A stretch of DNA of 19,017 bases from Acidimicrobiia bacterium (GCA_013695075.1 JACDBE010000335.1:1-19017); one strand, 5' to 3'; numbered from the stretch's first letter, positions 1 to 5,621 are shown. Notes: a model not told the origin generated them from the sequence alone. Made by a program: numbers and translations.

Positions 1-539
1 CCGAGCCGTTCCGGGACGCCTTCGAGCTGAACCTGGAGGCGGGGACACATCTGCGGCGGCTCACCTCGCCGCAGCCGGGCCTTCCCGACTGGACCATCGT
101 GGCCCCGCCGCCCCTGGCCCAGCTCCGGGAGCACTACCTGGCGGCCGAGACCGACACCGGGGTCCCGTGGAACGTGCTCGCCGCCATCCACCTCGTCGAG
201 ACCAGGTTCGGCCGCATCCAGGGCGACAGCCATGCCGGTGCCCGGGGGCCCATGCAGTTCCTCCCTAGCACCTGGGAGGCATACGGTGCGGGTGACATCG
301 ACGATCCCGGCGACGCCATCGCCGCCGCCGCCCGCTACCTGGTCGACCACGGTGCCCCCGAGGACCTGGCCGGCGCCCTGTGGGCATACAACCACAGCGA
401 CCTGTACGTCGCCGCGGTGCTTGCCCACGCCGCGGCGATCGCCCGCCACGACCATTACCTGGCCGTCTACCACCAGTGGCAGGTCTACTACCGGACCGTC
501 GACGGCGATGTGCTGCTCGAGGAGGGCTACGGCTCCTGA
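1..539 (+). CDS. Lytic transglycosylase (SLT domain), 5'-truncated by window edge
   Basis: The reading frame is open from the first bases of the window (first full codon at 3) to a TGA at 537-539, so the N-terminus lies outside. A GTG at 99 is a possible start, but the coding sequence before it reads as plausible protein. About 178 residues are visible. They contain the soluble lytic transglycosylase fold: a Glu in HLVETRFG that fits the catalytic residue, then the family signature AGARGPMQFLPSTW, then an AIAAAARYL helix and an ALWAYNHSDLYV segment like the usual A-Y-N motif. Enzymes of this family cleave the MurNAc-GlcNAc bond of peptidoglycan to form 1,6-anhydroMurNAc ends, outside the membrane. 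The signal peptide, if any, would be in the missing part. The next frame begins immediately after the stop (TGAGTG). I am confident of the domain but not of its specific role in growth, sporulation or spreading. Confidence 0.88.
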   Translation, partial: EPFRDAFELNLEAGTHLRRLTSPQPGLPDWTIVAPPPLAQLREHYLAAETDTGVPWNVLAAIHLVETRFGRIQGDSHAGARGPMQFLPSTWEAYGAGDIDDPGDAIAAAARYLVDHGAPEDLAGALWAYNHSDLYVAAVLAHAAAIARHDHYLAVYHQWQVYYRTVDGDVLLEEGYGS

Positions 540-1003
540 GTGGCGGTTAGCGTCCGGCTGGTGACCTCCGAGACGATGCGAGCCCACGTGACCTTCCCTG
601 CGGTGCTCTCGGTGATCATGGGCGCCGCCACGTTCTCGCTCACCGCCTTCGGGGTTCTGGCAGCCGAAGTGATCGCCGAGTTCTCGCGACAGCGCTGGCA
701 GATCGGCGCCCTCGTCTCCGGGGTCACGCTGAGCGGCGCATTGATCTCCCCCTCGGTGGGGCGGGTAGTCGACCGGATCGGCGCCAGGCGGGCCGGGATC
801 CTGACGCTGGGTGGCGAGCGCCGTGGCGCTGGCGGCCGTGGCCGGAGCACCCTCGTACTTGTTTCTCTCCTGGGGAACGCCCTGATGGCCGGTGTGGCTC
901 AGGCGGCATCCAACCCCGCCACCAACAAGCTCATTCACTGCACGTGGCCGCCGGACAGCGCGGGCTCATCACCGGAGTGAAGCAATCGGGGGTTCAGGTG
1001 CTC
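540..1003 (+). pseudogene. Broken MFS transporter N-terminal fragment
   Basis: From GTG 540 (other starts: GTG 561, ATG 576) the frame encodes an MFS-like N-terminus: a first membrane helix, a second with GVTLSGALISPSVGR, and the loop VGRVVDRIGARRAG, close to the conserved MFS loop 2-3 motif. After GILTL (about 810) the homologous-looking sequence moves to another frame (VASAVALAAVAGAPSYLFLSW). It returns to the first frame at LMAGVAQAASNPATNKLI (about 880-930), then shifts again for VAAGQRGLITGVKQSGVQV (about 942-1000). Three frame changes within 200 bases, and the absence of the remaining eight or so helices, mean it cannot make a transporter. It abuts the transglycosylase stop and ends where an enzyme I fragment begins. 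Sequencing error could explain single shifts, but not the loss of the whole C-terminal half. Confidence 0.72.
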
Positions 1004-1014
1004 GGGATGTCACC

Positions 1015-1281
1015 AGCATCCGCCGGGCTGGCGGTGAGCGGGCGGGGGTCCCGATCGGTATCTCCGGTGAAGCGGGCAGCGACCCGCTGCTGGCCCGTGT
1101 CCTCGTCGGGTTGGGGTGTACCAGCCTGTCGATGGCGGACAGCTCACTGCCCGAGGTGCGCGCCTCGCTGGCCGCCGCCGACCTCGACCGGTGCCGCACT
1201 CTGGGCCAGCTCGCCCTGGACGCTGCGGATGGGCAGCCGCCCGGTTGGCCGTGGCCGCCGGCTGAAGTCACTTCCCGGTAG
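1015..1281 (+). pseudogene. C-terminal remnant of PTS enzyme I (PtsI-like)
   Basis: In the frame ending with TAG at 1279-1281 the protein reads GVPIGISGEAGSDPLLARVL, then VGLGCTSLSMADSSLPEVRA and a final helix. This is the C-terminal end of the PEP-binding barrel of PEP-protein phosphotransferase (enzyme I), typically GVCGEAAADP...LVGLGVTSLSM. Only about 80 residues of a roughly 550-residue enzyme are present. There is no HPr, no EII gene and no start signal. The active-site Cys normally just before GEA is Ser here, a further sign that the fragment is not catalytic. It follows directly on the MFS debris in a different frame, suggesting a deletion or rearrangement that joined two unrelated genes. 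The exact left edge is uncertain by about 30 bases. Confidence 0.68.
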
Positions 1282-1313
1282 CGACTGCGGTGATGCCCTC
1301 GCGGCAGCAACCG

Positions 1314-1343
1314 GGTCAGAACCCGCGCAGCTTCTCAGGGGTC
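1314..1343. repeat. 30-bp direct repeat, copy 1 (3' end of PH-like gene)
   Basis: These 30 bases are identical to 1931-1960. Read on the minus strand they encode the last eight residues TPEKLRGF, the TGA stop and two bases beyond. The codons are identical, not only the amino acids. The flanks differ immediately on both sides. Confidence 0.9.
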
Positions 1344-1807
1344 GCCAGGAACGCTTCGACGTCTGCCGGGCTGATGATGACGGGACCCTTGGCGGTGTGG
1401 ACCAGCACGGTGCCGCGACGGTCGGTGACGTGCGCCTTGTACCGCCCGAGTTCGCGCGACCAGAACGTGCCGTAGTAGCCGAACAGCCCGCCGCTGCCCA
1501 AGAGCCGCACCCCGCGCATGCCGCCTGGCCATGCCACCGGTTCCTCTGCCGTGACCGCGTAGGTCCGCGGTCGGAACCCTCGGCGCCGGACGACCAGCTG
1601 CCCCGGCGCGGTGGCGTACCCACGAGGCGCCAGCGCCCATGAGATGGCTAACACCGCCACGAACATCGCTGACAACAGGAGCCGCGCCACCAGGCCGGGA
1701 CCCGGCACCGCGACCATCGCGACGGCAAGCACCGCGAACAGGACGACCACGAGGCCGGTCACAACGCGCGTGGCACGGTCCAGCGGAGCCGCCGTCACCT
1801 CGGTCAA
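1316..1807 (-). CDS. Two-TM PH-domain-like membrane protein
   Basis: This frame encodes about 163 residues. I chose TTG at 1807 because a strong GGAGGGAGG lies about 8 bases before it; the open frame continues to 1918, but that stretch is Pro/Arg-rich and looks non-coding. Residues 10-35 (VVTGLVVVLFAVLAVAMVAV) and 38-60 (LVARLLLSAMFVAVLAISWAL) are membrane helices. A beta-rich cytoplasmic part follows, with a GYATAPGQLVVRRRGFRPRTY strand pattern and later GTVLVHTAKGPVIISPADVEAFL. This layout is that of small actinobacterial PH-domain (bPH) proteins, whose function is generally unknown. The last residues, TPEKLRGF, are identical at DNA level to those of the next gene upstream, so the tail may be a recent replacement. 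It lies 125 bp downstream of the PPOX gene, in the same direction, and may be co-transcribed. The family call is by pattern only. Confidence 0.62.
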   Translation of the reverse strand: MTEVTAAPLDRATRVVTGLVVVLFAVLAVAMVAVPGPGLVARLLLSAMFVAVLAISWALAPRGYATAPGQLVVRRRGFRPRTYAVTAEEPVAWPGGMRGVRLLGSGGLFGYYGTFWSRELGRYKAHVTDRRGTVLVHTAKGPVIISPADVEAFLATPEKLRGF

Positions 1808-1930
1808 TGGACCTACCCTCCCTCCAGGTCTGCTGCACCGCGTAGTCAAGCACCCCGCCGGCCGCCGTTCGGCCGGCCACGGGACGGGGAACCTCAGGTT
1901 GGGGTCGCAAGCCCGCACGCCGCCGCGGTC

Positions 1931-1960
1931 GGTCAGAACCCGCGCAGCTTCTCAGGGGTC
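1931..1960. repeat. 30-bp direct repeat, copy 2 (3' end of PPOX gene)
   Basis: This is the second copy of the repeat at 1314-1343, in the same orientation with 617 bp between start points. It covers the C-terminal codons and stop of the PPOX-family gene. The tail fits this protein naturally (SVPLRVTPEKLRGF), so this may be the donor copy. Confidence 0.9.
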
Positions 1961-2355
1961 ACCCGCAACGGCACCGAGTAGGCGGCGTGGAACTGCTCGG
2001 GTGTGTAGCCGATCCTGGTGATCGATGCGGCGTACTTGGCGTCGTAGGCGGCCATCTCCTCGGGCGTCGGGGCGACGCCGTCGAGACGGGCGGTGCCGGT
2101 GAAGGTGGTGAGATGGGCACCGAGGCGATCGGTGTTGAAGTTGACGGCAACCCGGGGGTTGCGGCCGATGTTGCGCAGCTTCGGCTTGTCGGGTTGGCTG
2201 AGTACCAGGAACTCATCGTCGGTCCACAGGAACCACACCGCGCTGGGATGCGGTGTCCCGTCGGCGCCCACCGTGGTCAGCCACACCACCTCCTCGCCCT
2301 CCACCTGCTCGGCGACCCGCTTCCCGAATCCGGTGGTGGTGTCGATGATGCCCAT
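1933..2355 (-). CDS. PPOX-class, probably F420-dependent, oxidoreductase
   Basis: This frame encodes 140 residues from ATG 2355, which is preceded by GAGGAG at good spacing. It is a full-length split-barrel flavin/deazaflavin-binding protein of the pyridoxamine 5'-phosphate oxidase-like superfamily. Visible features are VVWLTTVGADGTPHPSAVWFLW (first strands and the cofactor-binding loop), DEFLVLSQPDKPKLRNIGRNPRVAV (the usual K-x-R-N-I-x-x-N-P-x-V core), and HLTTFTGTARL. The size and motifs resemble the actinobacterial Rv3369-type group, annotated as F420-dependent; F420 rather than FMN use is inferred from that resemblance. The substrate is unknown. A TAGAAT -10 box 25 bases upstream suggests its own promoter. 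The VOC gene lies 195 bp further upstream on the same strand. Confidence 0.83.
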   Translation of the reverse strand: MGIIDTTTGFGKRVAEQVEGEEVVWLTTVGADGTPHPSAVWFLWTDDEFLVLSQPDKPKLRNIGRNPRVAVNFNTDRLGAHLTTFTGTARLDGVAPTPEEMAAYDAKYAASITRIGYTPEQFHAAYSVPLRVTPEKLRGF

Positions 2356-2379
2356 GCCGCTCCTCTTCCGGGGCTGCGG

Positions 2380-2385
2380 ATTCTA
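2380..2385 (-). promoter_or_regulatory. Candidate -10 box for the PPOX gene
   Basis: TAGAAT on the minus strand, 24 bases before ATG 2355, places a transcript start near 2373 and leaves a short leader carrying GAGGAG. No convincing -35 hexamer is seen, which is common in GC-rich actinobacterial promoters. Confidence 0.45.
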
Positions 2386-2550
2386 TGGACCCCCAGGAGC
2401 TGGAGATCTGCGGGGAGAGTGGCTGCGCAGCAGCCGGGGAGGGGCTGGCGTCGGGCGGCGGGCGCAATCGGATATCCGTCTCCGTACAACGTCGGAGCCT
2501 CGGCCCTCTTGCGAAGTCGTCTGCCGTGCCGGCGGCAGCCCGAAGGTCGG

Positions 2551-2991
2551 TCAGGTTCCCGCGTTGGCCGGCCGCTGCCCGAACATCCAGCGGTGGCCCT
2601 CCAGGTCCTCCGCGGTATAGATCTGCATCCCGGCGTCGTCCGAGTACTCCAACTGCCGGATGACGTTGGCGCCGGCGGCGACGGCGCCAGCATGGTGTGC
2701 CTTCACGTCGTCGACCTCGACGAACAGACCGTCGATGACCCAGGGGTTGTCGAGCCAGCGAGCCGCGGCTTCGCAGTTCTCCCGGTGCGTTGTCGGGCTC
2801 TGGTACTCGGGGTTGGGTGTGGCCAGCATCACCACCTCGCCGGCGAGCTCCAGCTCGGCGTGGCCGACCACACCGTCCTCGTCGGTATAGCGCTGGCCGG
2901 GGCGCTCGGTGAACCCAAATGCGGTGGTCAGCCAGTCGATGGCCGCGGCGGCATCCTCGTAGGCGATCATCGGAATGATGCGCTGGGTCAC
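2551..2991 (-). CDS. VOC (glyoxalase/bleomycin-resistance) family protein
   Basis: This frame encodes 146 residues from GTG 2991, chosen because AAGGAGAA lies just upstream; the longer open frame to 3261 has no site and overlaps the sigma gene. It opens with TQRIIPMIAYEDAAAAIDWLTTAFGF, the classic first beta-alpha unit of a VOC module. It continues with GHAELELAGEVVMLATPNPEY, a second module (GLFVEVDDVKAHHAGAVAAGANVI) and the closing YTAEDLEGHRWMFGQ, where the D-x-x-G-H-x-W pattern is typical of PhnB-like or uncharacterised glyoxalase-like proteins. Metal and substrate cannot be assigned. The gene starts 29 bases after the sigma factor stop and is very likely co-transcribed with it, making it a candidate partner or target of that regulator. 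Confidence 0.85.
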   Translation of the reverse strand: MTQRIIPMIAYEDAAAAIDWLTTAFGFTERPGQRYTDEDGVVGHAELELAGEVVMLATPNPEYQSPTTHRENCEAAARWLDNPWVIDGLFVEVDDVKAHHAGAVAAGANVIRQLEYSDDAGMQIYTAEDLEGHRWMFGQRPANAGT

Positions 2992-3020
2992 TTTTCTCCT
3001 TCGGCCAATGCCGCCACGCC

Positions 3021-4049
3021 CTAACTCAGTGGGAGGTCCTCGGCCGTGCCCTCCTGCGGGACGTCGAACCGCGGGGGTAGGTCGAACATCGGAAACAGCA
3101 CAGCGGTGTCGAGGAAGTAGTTGAGCCCGACGATCTCGCCGTCCTTGATCTCGAGCACCTGCAACGCCCACGGCTCGAGGCCGCCATCCGCCGACGGCTT
3201 GTACTGCCCGAACGCCGGCGCCCCGTTGGCCACGGTGGGTATCAGGCGGGAGCCCTTGCATCCGATGCCGGTGCCCAGCATCCAGCCGCGGATGTCATCA
3301 TGACCCTGCAACCACAGCGCATACGGGGGCATCGACTGCTTGGCGTCCTCGTCGACCAGGGTGAGCAGGGCGTCGATGTCGTAGCCCTCGAAGGCGGCGA
3401 CGTAGCGGGCCAGCAGATCACGCTGCGTGTCATCCAACGCCGAGGCGGTGTCGGTGGCAACCACGTCGCTGGCGGCCAGGGTGGCCCGGGCTCGTTGCAG
3501 GGCGCTGTTCACCGAGGCCACCGTGGTGTCGAGCAGGCTGGCCACCTCGCTCGCCTTCCACCGCAGCACCTCGCGCAGGATGAGCACGGCGCGCTGGCGG
3601 GGCGGCAGGTGCTGAAGGGCGGCGATGAAGGCGAGGCGGATGCTGTCGCGGGCAACGGCCACCTCGGCCGGATCGCCATCGGGAGCCACCACCCGGTCGT
3701 CCGGGATAGGCCCGATCCAGGTGATCTCGGGGCTCCCCGAGTCGAGGACCGAATCGGCCGACGACGCCGGTCCCAGATCCATAGGACGGGCCCGCCGCCG
3801 GCGGCCGTTGAGCATGTCGTAGCAGACGTTGGTGGCGATACGGTAAAGCCAGGTGCGCAACGACGACCGTCCCTCGAACCGGTCGAGGGCCCGCCAGGCC
3901 TGCAATAGGGTGTCCTGCACGGCGTCTTCGGCCTCGAACGCCGAGCCGAGCATGCGGTAGCAGTATCCGGTGAGCTCGGGGCGAAAGCGCTCCAACTGCA
4001 GCTCGACAGAGGTGGTGGGCGCGTCCTTCCGGGTGGCAAGATCGGTCAT
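3021..4049 (-). CDS. ECF RNA polymerase sigma factor with C-terminal SnoaL-like domain (SigG/SigX5-like)
   Basis: This frame encodes 342 residues from ATG 4049, preceded by GGGAGAA; upstream frame to 4301 lacks a site. Residues 20-85 are region 2 (RFRPELTGYCYRMLGSAFEA, AEDAVQDTLLQAWR, LRTWLYRIATNVCYD). Residues 135-190 are region 4 (LQHLPPRQRAVLILREVL then a WKASEVASLLDTTVASVNSALQRAR helix-turn-helix). Residues 205-325 form an NTF2/SnoaL-like extension with RYVAAFEGYDIDALLTLVDEDA and ALQVLEIKDGEIVGLNYFLD. This is the arrangement of the actinobacterial SigG/TIGR02960 class, in which the extension is thought to modulate activity; no anti-sigma gene is adjacent. It drives transcription of an unknown regulon, and the VOC gene directly downstream is likely part of the same operon. 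A TACCAT at 4082-4087 is a weak candidate -10. Confidence 0.9.
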   Translation of the reverse strand: MTDLATRKDAPTTSVELQLERFRPELTGYCYRMLGSAFEAEDAVQDTLLQAWRALDRFEGRSSLRTWLYRIATNVCYDMLNGRRRRARPMDLGPASSADSVLDSGSPEITWIGPIPDDRVVAPDGDPAEVAVARDSIRLAFIAALQHLPPRQRAVLILREVLRWKASEVASLLDTTVASVNSALQRARATLAASDVVATDTASALDDTQRDLLARYVAAFEGYDIDALLTLVDEDAKQSMPPYALWLQGHDDIRGWMLGTGIGCKGSRLIPTVANGAPAFGQYKPSADGGLEPWALQVLEIKDGEIVGLNYFLDTAVLFPMFDLPPRFDVPQEGTAEDLPLS

Positions 4050-4273
4050 CAGGGGGGTTCTCCCGTGTCGCCAGCCGGCAGATGGTACCCACGTTGCCGG
4101 GGCGATCATCCGCTGCCACACCTCTCGCGACGTGTCACCGGGCCGGGTTCGGATCTGAGTCACGCCACCAACACAACCGGCCGCAAGAAGCTGGCAGCAT
4201 GGCGGCAGCGATCTGCACTTGGCGCAAGTGGAGCCAGTGACGGCACCGAGTGCGGCCACGCGGCCCCTAATGC

Positions 4274-4306
4274 TTGCCGCCATAACCGATCCGTGGCACA
4301 ATTGTG
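4274..4306 (+). promoter_or_regulatory. Toxin-antitoxin promoter with palindromic operator over the -10
   Basis: TTGCCG (4274-4279), a 17-base spacer and CACAAT (4297-4302) form a well-spaced sigma-70-type promoter. The -10 lies inside the perfect 10-bp palindrome CACAATTGTG (4297-4306). The expected transcript start is about 4309-4310, at or next to the A of ATG 4310, so the antitoxin mRNA may be leaderless. Antitoxins of the Phd/YefM family commonly repress their own promoter through such palindromes. Confidence 0.6.
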
Positions 4307-4309
4307 GCC

Positions 4310-4579
4310 ATGACTAGCGAGTCTCTCCGCACCGTCCGGGACCGCTTCTCGGAGTTCGTCGACCGGGTGAGCAGTCACCACGAACGCGTCGTGGTGACTC
4401 GCAACGGCATCCCCGCCGCGGTCCTGATTAGTCCCGAGGACCTCGAATCTCTAGAAGAGACCCTTGCCGTGCTCAGCGACCCGGAGGCCATGGCCGACAT
4501 CGAAGAGGCCCGCCGGGCACTCCGCAAAGACGAGGGGACGCGGGGAGTCGAAGCGGTCCGCGCCCTCCGTCCCCGGTGA
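4310..4579 (+). CDS. Phd/YefM-family antitoxin
   Basis: This frame encodes 89 residues from ATG 4310. An in-frame GTG at 4304 is possible, but it lies only one base past the -10 box, so it would be outside the transcript. The N-terminal half, LRTVRDRFSEFVDRVSSHHE followed by RVVVTRNGIPAAVLISPEDLESLEET, is the standard Phd/YefM DNA-binding dimer fold. The charged C-terminal tail (from about 58: AMADIEEARRALRKDEG) is the part expected to wrap around the toxin. The product would neutralise the downstream RelE-like toxin and repress the operon by binding the palindrome at 4297-4306. Its stop overlaps the toxin start by four bases (GTGA at 4576-4579), which supports coupled translation. The family assignment is strong. 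Confidence 0.9.
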   Translation: MTSESLRTVRDRFSEFVDRVSSHHERVVVTRNGIPAAVLISPEDLESLEETLAVLSDPEAMADIEEARRALRKDEGTRGVEAVRALRPR

Positions 4580-4854
4580 CCCAGGATCGCTATGACATCA
4601 TCGTCACACCACCGGCCCGGCGCGCCATCCAATCGACGCTCCCCGAAGCCGTGGCCCATGCCGTCATCGAGTTCATCACCGGACCCCTCCTCGACAAGCC
4701 GCGCCGAGTCGGCGCCCCTCTCCGCTTCGAACTCGAAGGAGTGTGGAGCGCTCGTCGGGGCACGTACCGCATCCTCTACTTCATCGACGACGACACTCGG
4801 ACCGTGACCATCTTGCGCATCGCCCATCGCAGGGATGCCTACAGGCCCTCGTGA
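4576..4854 (+). CDS. RelE/ParE-family toxin
   Basis: This frame encodes 92 residues from GTG 4576, which overlaps the antitoxin stop. The sequence follows the RelE fold: YDIIVTPPARRAIQSTLPEA (first strand and helices), a basic middle, RFELEGVWSARRGTYRILYFI, and the closing TVTILRIAHRRDAYR. The last motif is almost the textbook RelE ending (V-L-x-I-x-H-R-R-D-x-Y), with Arg60/Arg61 and Tyr89 in positions that fit ribosome-dependent mRNA cleavage. This points to RelE-type activity rather than the gyrase-poisoning ParE type, though the two cannot be separated with certainty by eye. No key residue seems missing and the frame is intact, so the module is probably functional. Its stop is itself overlapped by the start of another small frame (GTGA at 4851-4854). 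Confidence 0.88.
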   Translation: MTQDRYDIIVTPPARRAIQSTLPEAVAHAVIEFITGPLLDKPRRVGAPLRFELEGVWSARRGTYRILYFIDDDTRTVTILRIAHRRDAYRPS

Positions 4855-4964
4855 CGATCTCGCCGGTCGACGGAGATCATGCGCAAAAGACCCGAGAGGC
4901 GATCCTCGTGGTCGACTCCTCGGCAGCCTTGCTGTATCTGAACGAAACCGAAGCCGGATCGTGA
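4851..4964 (+). CDS. Small frame coupled to the toxin gene, 37 aa, unknown
   Basis: GTG 4851 overlaps the toxin stop as GTGA, and the frame ends at 4964 in another GTGA overlap with the next gene. The 37 residues carry an REAILVVDSSAALLYLNETE stretch resembling the first strand of PIN-domain (VapC) toxins, where V-V-D-S-S-A-L holds the first catalytic Asp; nothing after it continues a PIN fold. It may be a coupling peptide, a remnant of a PIN toxin, or a chance frame. Its support is the overlap pattern at both ends and not homology. Confidence 0.35.
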   Translation: MTISPVDGDHAQKTREAILVVDSSAALLYLNETEAGS

Positions 4965-5380
4965 CTTCCGTCTGCGAGTACATCTCGTCCGGACTGCTGG
5001 TGCTCGGAGCCGCCACCGGCAGTGTGGGCGCAAGTCGAACAGTCCGCGATACGGTCGCCAGGAACGCACGTAGCGCAAGGCAGATATTCTCAGCTGCCCT
5101 TCGCTGGCTGCGCCGCAAGCGGAAAGCGGTCCGGCCATGGATCCGCAAGAAGTGGTCGACACTACGACGACTCTTACAAGCGGTGGTTGTCCGATTCGGT
5201 GGCAGAAGCCGTCCTCTACAAGGCTCCGGCGCAACAGCCGCTGCGGGCTCCGCAACGTTGAGTGTCGGTGAGCGCGACCCGACGCTTGAGGAACGCCTCA
5301 AGGAACTCGAAGCGTGGCGAGAGGACAATGAGAGCGACGCCACAATCGAAGCTCGGTTCCTGGGGCGCGGTTCGCTCTGA
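4961..5380 (+). CDS. Small membrane-anchored basic protein with acidic helical tail, unknown
   Basis: This frame encodes 139 residues from GTG 4961, which overlaps the stop of the preceding small frame; the same frame is open from 4835 but without a credible start. I do not recognise a family. Residues 5-24 (CEYISSGLLVLGAATGSVGA) form one likely membrane helix. Residues 26-80 are strongly basic and helical (SAALRWLRRKRKAVRPWIRK, then KWSTLRRLLQ). A small-residue linker (88-100) leads to an acidic, coiled-coil-like tail (DPTLEERLKELEAWREDNES). The overall design is a membrane anchor, a positively charged amphipathic region and a charged helix. Its position at the end of the toxin-antitoxin operon suggests co-expression with it. 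It could be an accessory factor, but it might equally be a passenger gene. Confidence 0.5.
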   Translation: MTSVCEYISSGLLVLGAATGSVGASRTVRDTVARNARSARQIFSAALRWLRRKRKAVRPWIRKKWSTLRRLLQAVVVRFGGRSRPLQGSGATAAAGSATLSVGERDPTLEERLKELEAWREDNESDATIEARFLGRGSL

Positions 5381-5501
5381 TCTTCGTCGGCGAGGTGACC
5401 CGCATCCTCTGGTGCTAGACCTGATCAGCAAGTACGCCGCACCCCAGCGCGGCCCCGAACGCTCCCGTGGCGCGATGGGCGGTGCCCTGAACGCGCAGCA
5501 G

Positions 5502-5518
5502 CCGTTGCTGGGCAACGG
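5502..5518 (-). terminator. Hairpin just past the tRNA-Glu gene
   Basis: CCGTTGC, a three-base TGG loop and GCAACGG form a perfect 7-bp stem. It starts 8 bases beyond the tRNA-Glu 3' end on the minus strand. No T-tract follows on either strand, so this would be a U-less terminator or a processing signal. Being symmetric, it could also stop plus-strand transcription from the toxin-antitoxin operon. Confidence 0.5.
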
Positions 5519-5526
5519 TTCCTGGG

Positions 5527-5602
5527 TGGTAGCCCCGACCGGATTTGAACCGGCGTTACCGCCTTGAGAGGGCGGCGTCCTGGGCCGCTAGACGACGGGG
5601 CC
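5527..5602 (-). tRNA. tRNA-Glu (anticodon CTC)
   Basis: The minus strand gives a 76-nt cloverleaf. The acceptor stem GGCCCCG pairs with CGGGGCT (first pair G-U). The anticodon loop CTCTCAA carries CTC on a CGCCC/GGCGG-type stem, and the T arm includes GGTTCAAATCC. The discriminator is A and CCA is encoded (5527-5529). It decodes GAG. An isoacceptor with TTC must lie elsewhere. Confidence 0.95.
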
Positions 5603-5615
5603 GCGGCGAGCGGGG

Positions 5616-5621
5616 AGTCTA
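5616..5621 (-). promoter_or_regulatory. Candidate -10 box for tRNA-Glu
   Basis: TAGACT on the minus strand lies 13 bases upstream of the mature tRNA 5' end, placing the transcript start near 5609. There is no clear -35 hexamer. It suggests tRNA-Glu can be transcribed independently of tRNA-Gln. Confidence 0.4.

Noticed and set aside
1144..1623. 159-residue minus-strand frame near the PtsI remnant
   Set aside because: Low-complexity Arg/Ser/Pro; overlaps the enzyme I fragment on the other strand and the PH-like gene.
2356..2550. Small gene in the 195-base gap between VOC and PPOX genes
   Set aside because: Only a -10 box for the PPOX gene is supported; short frames here lack start signals and protein-like composition.
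1987..3024. 345-residue plus-strand frame
   Set aside because: It spans two real minus-strand genes and their gap; shadow coding only.
4050..4273. Coding region upstream of the sigma factor (frame open to 4301)
   Set aside because: No ribosome site, atypical composition, and the sigma family N-terminus begins near 4049; only a weak TACCAT box at 4082 is visible.
4851..5380. Intact VapC toxin after the RelE gene
   Set aside because: Only the first PIN-like strand is present; no later acidic residues of a PIN domain follow in any frame.
5262..5567. 101-residue frame ending in APTGFEPAL
   Set aside because: The ending is the well-known artificial translation of a tRNA-Glu gene; the frame runs into the tRNA and overlaps a better-supported gene.
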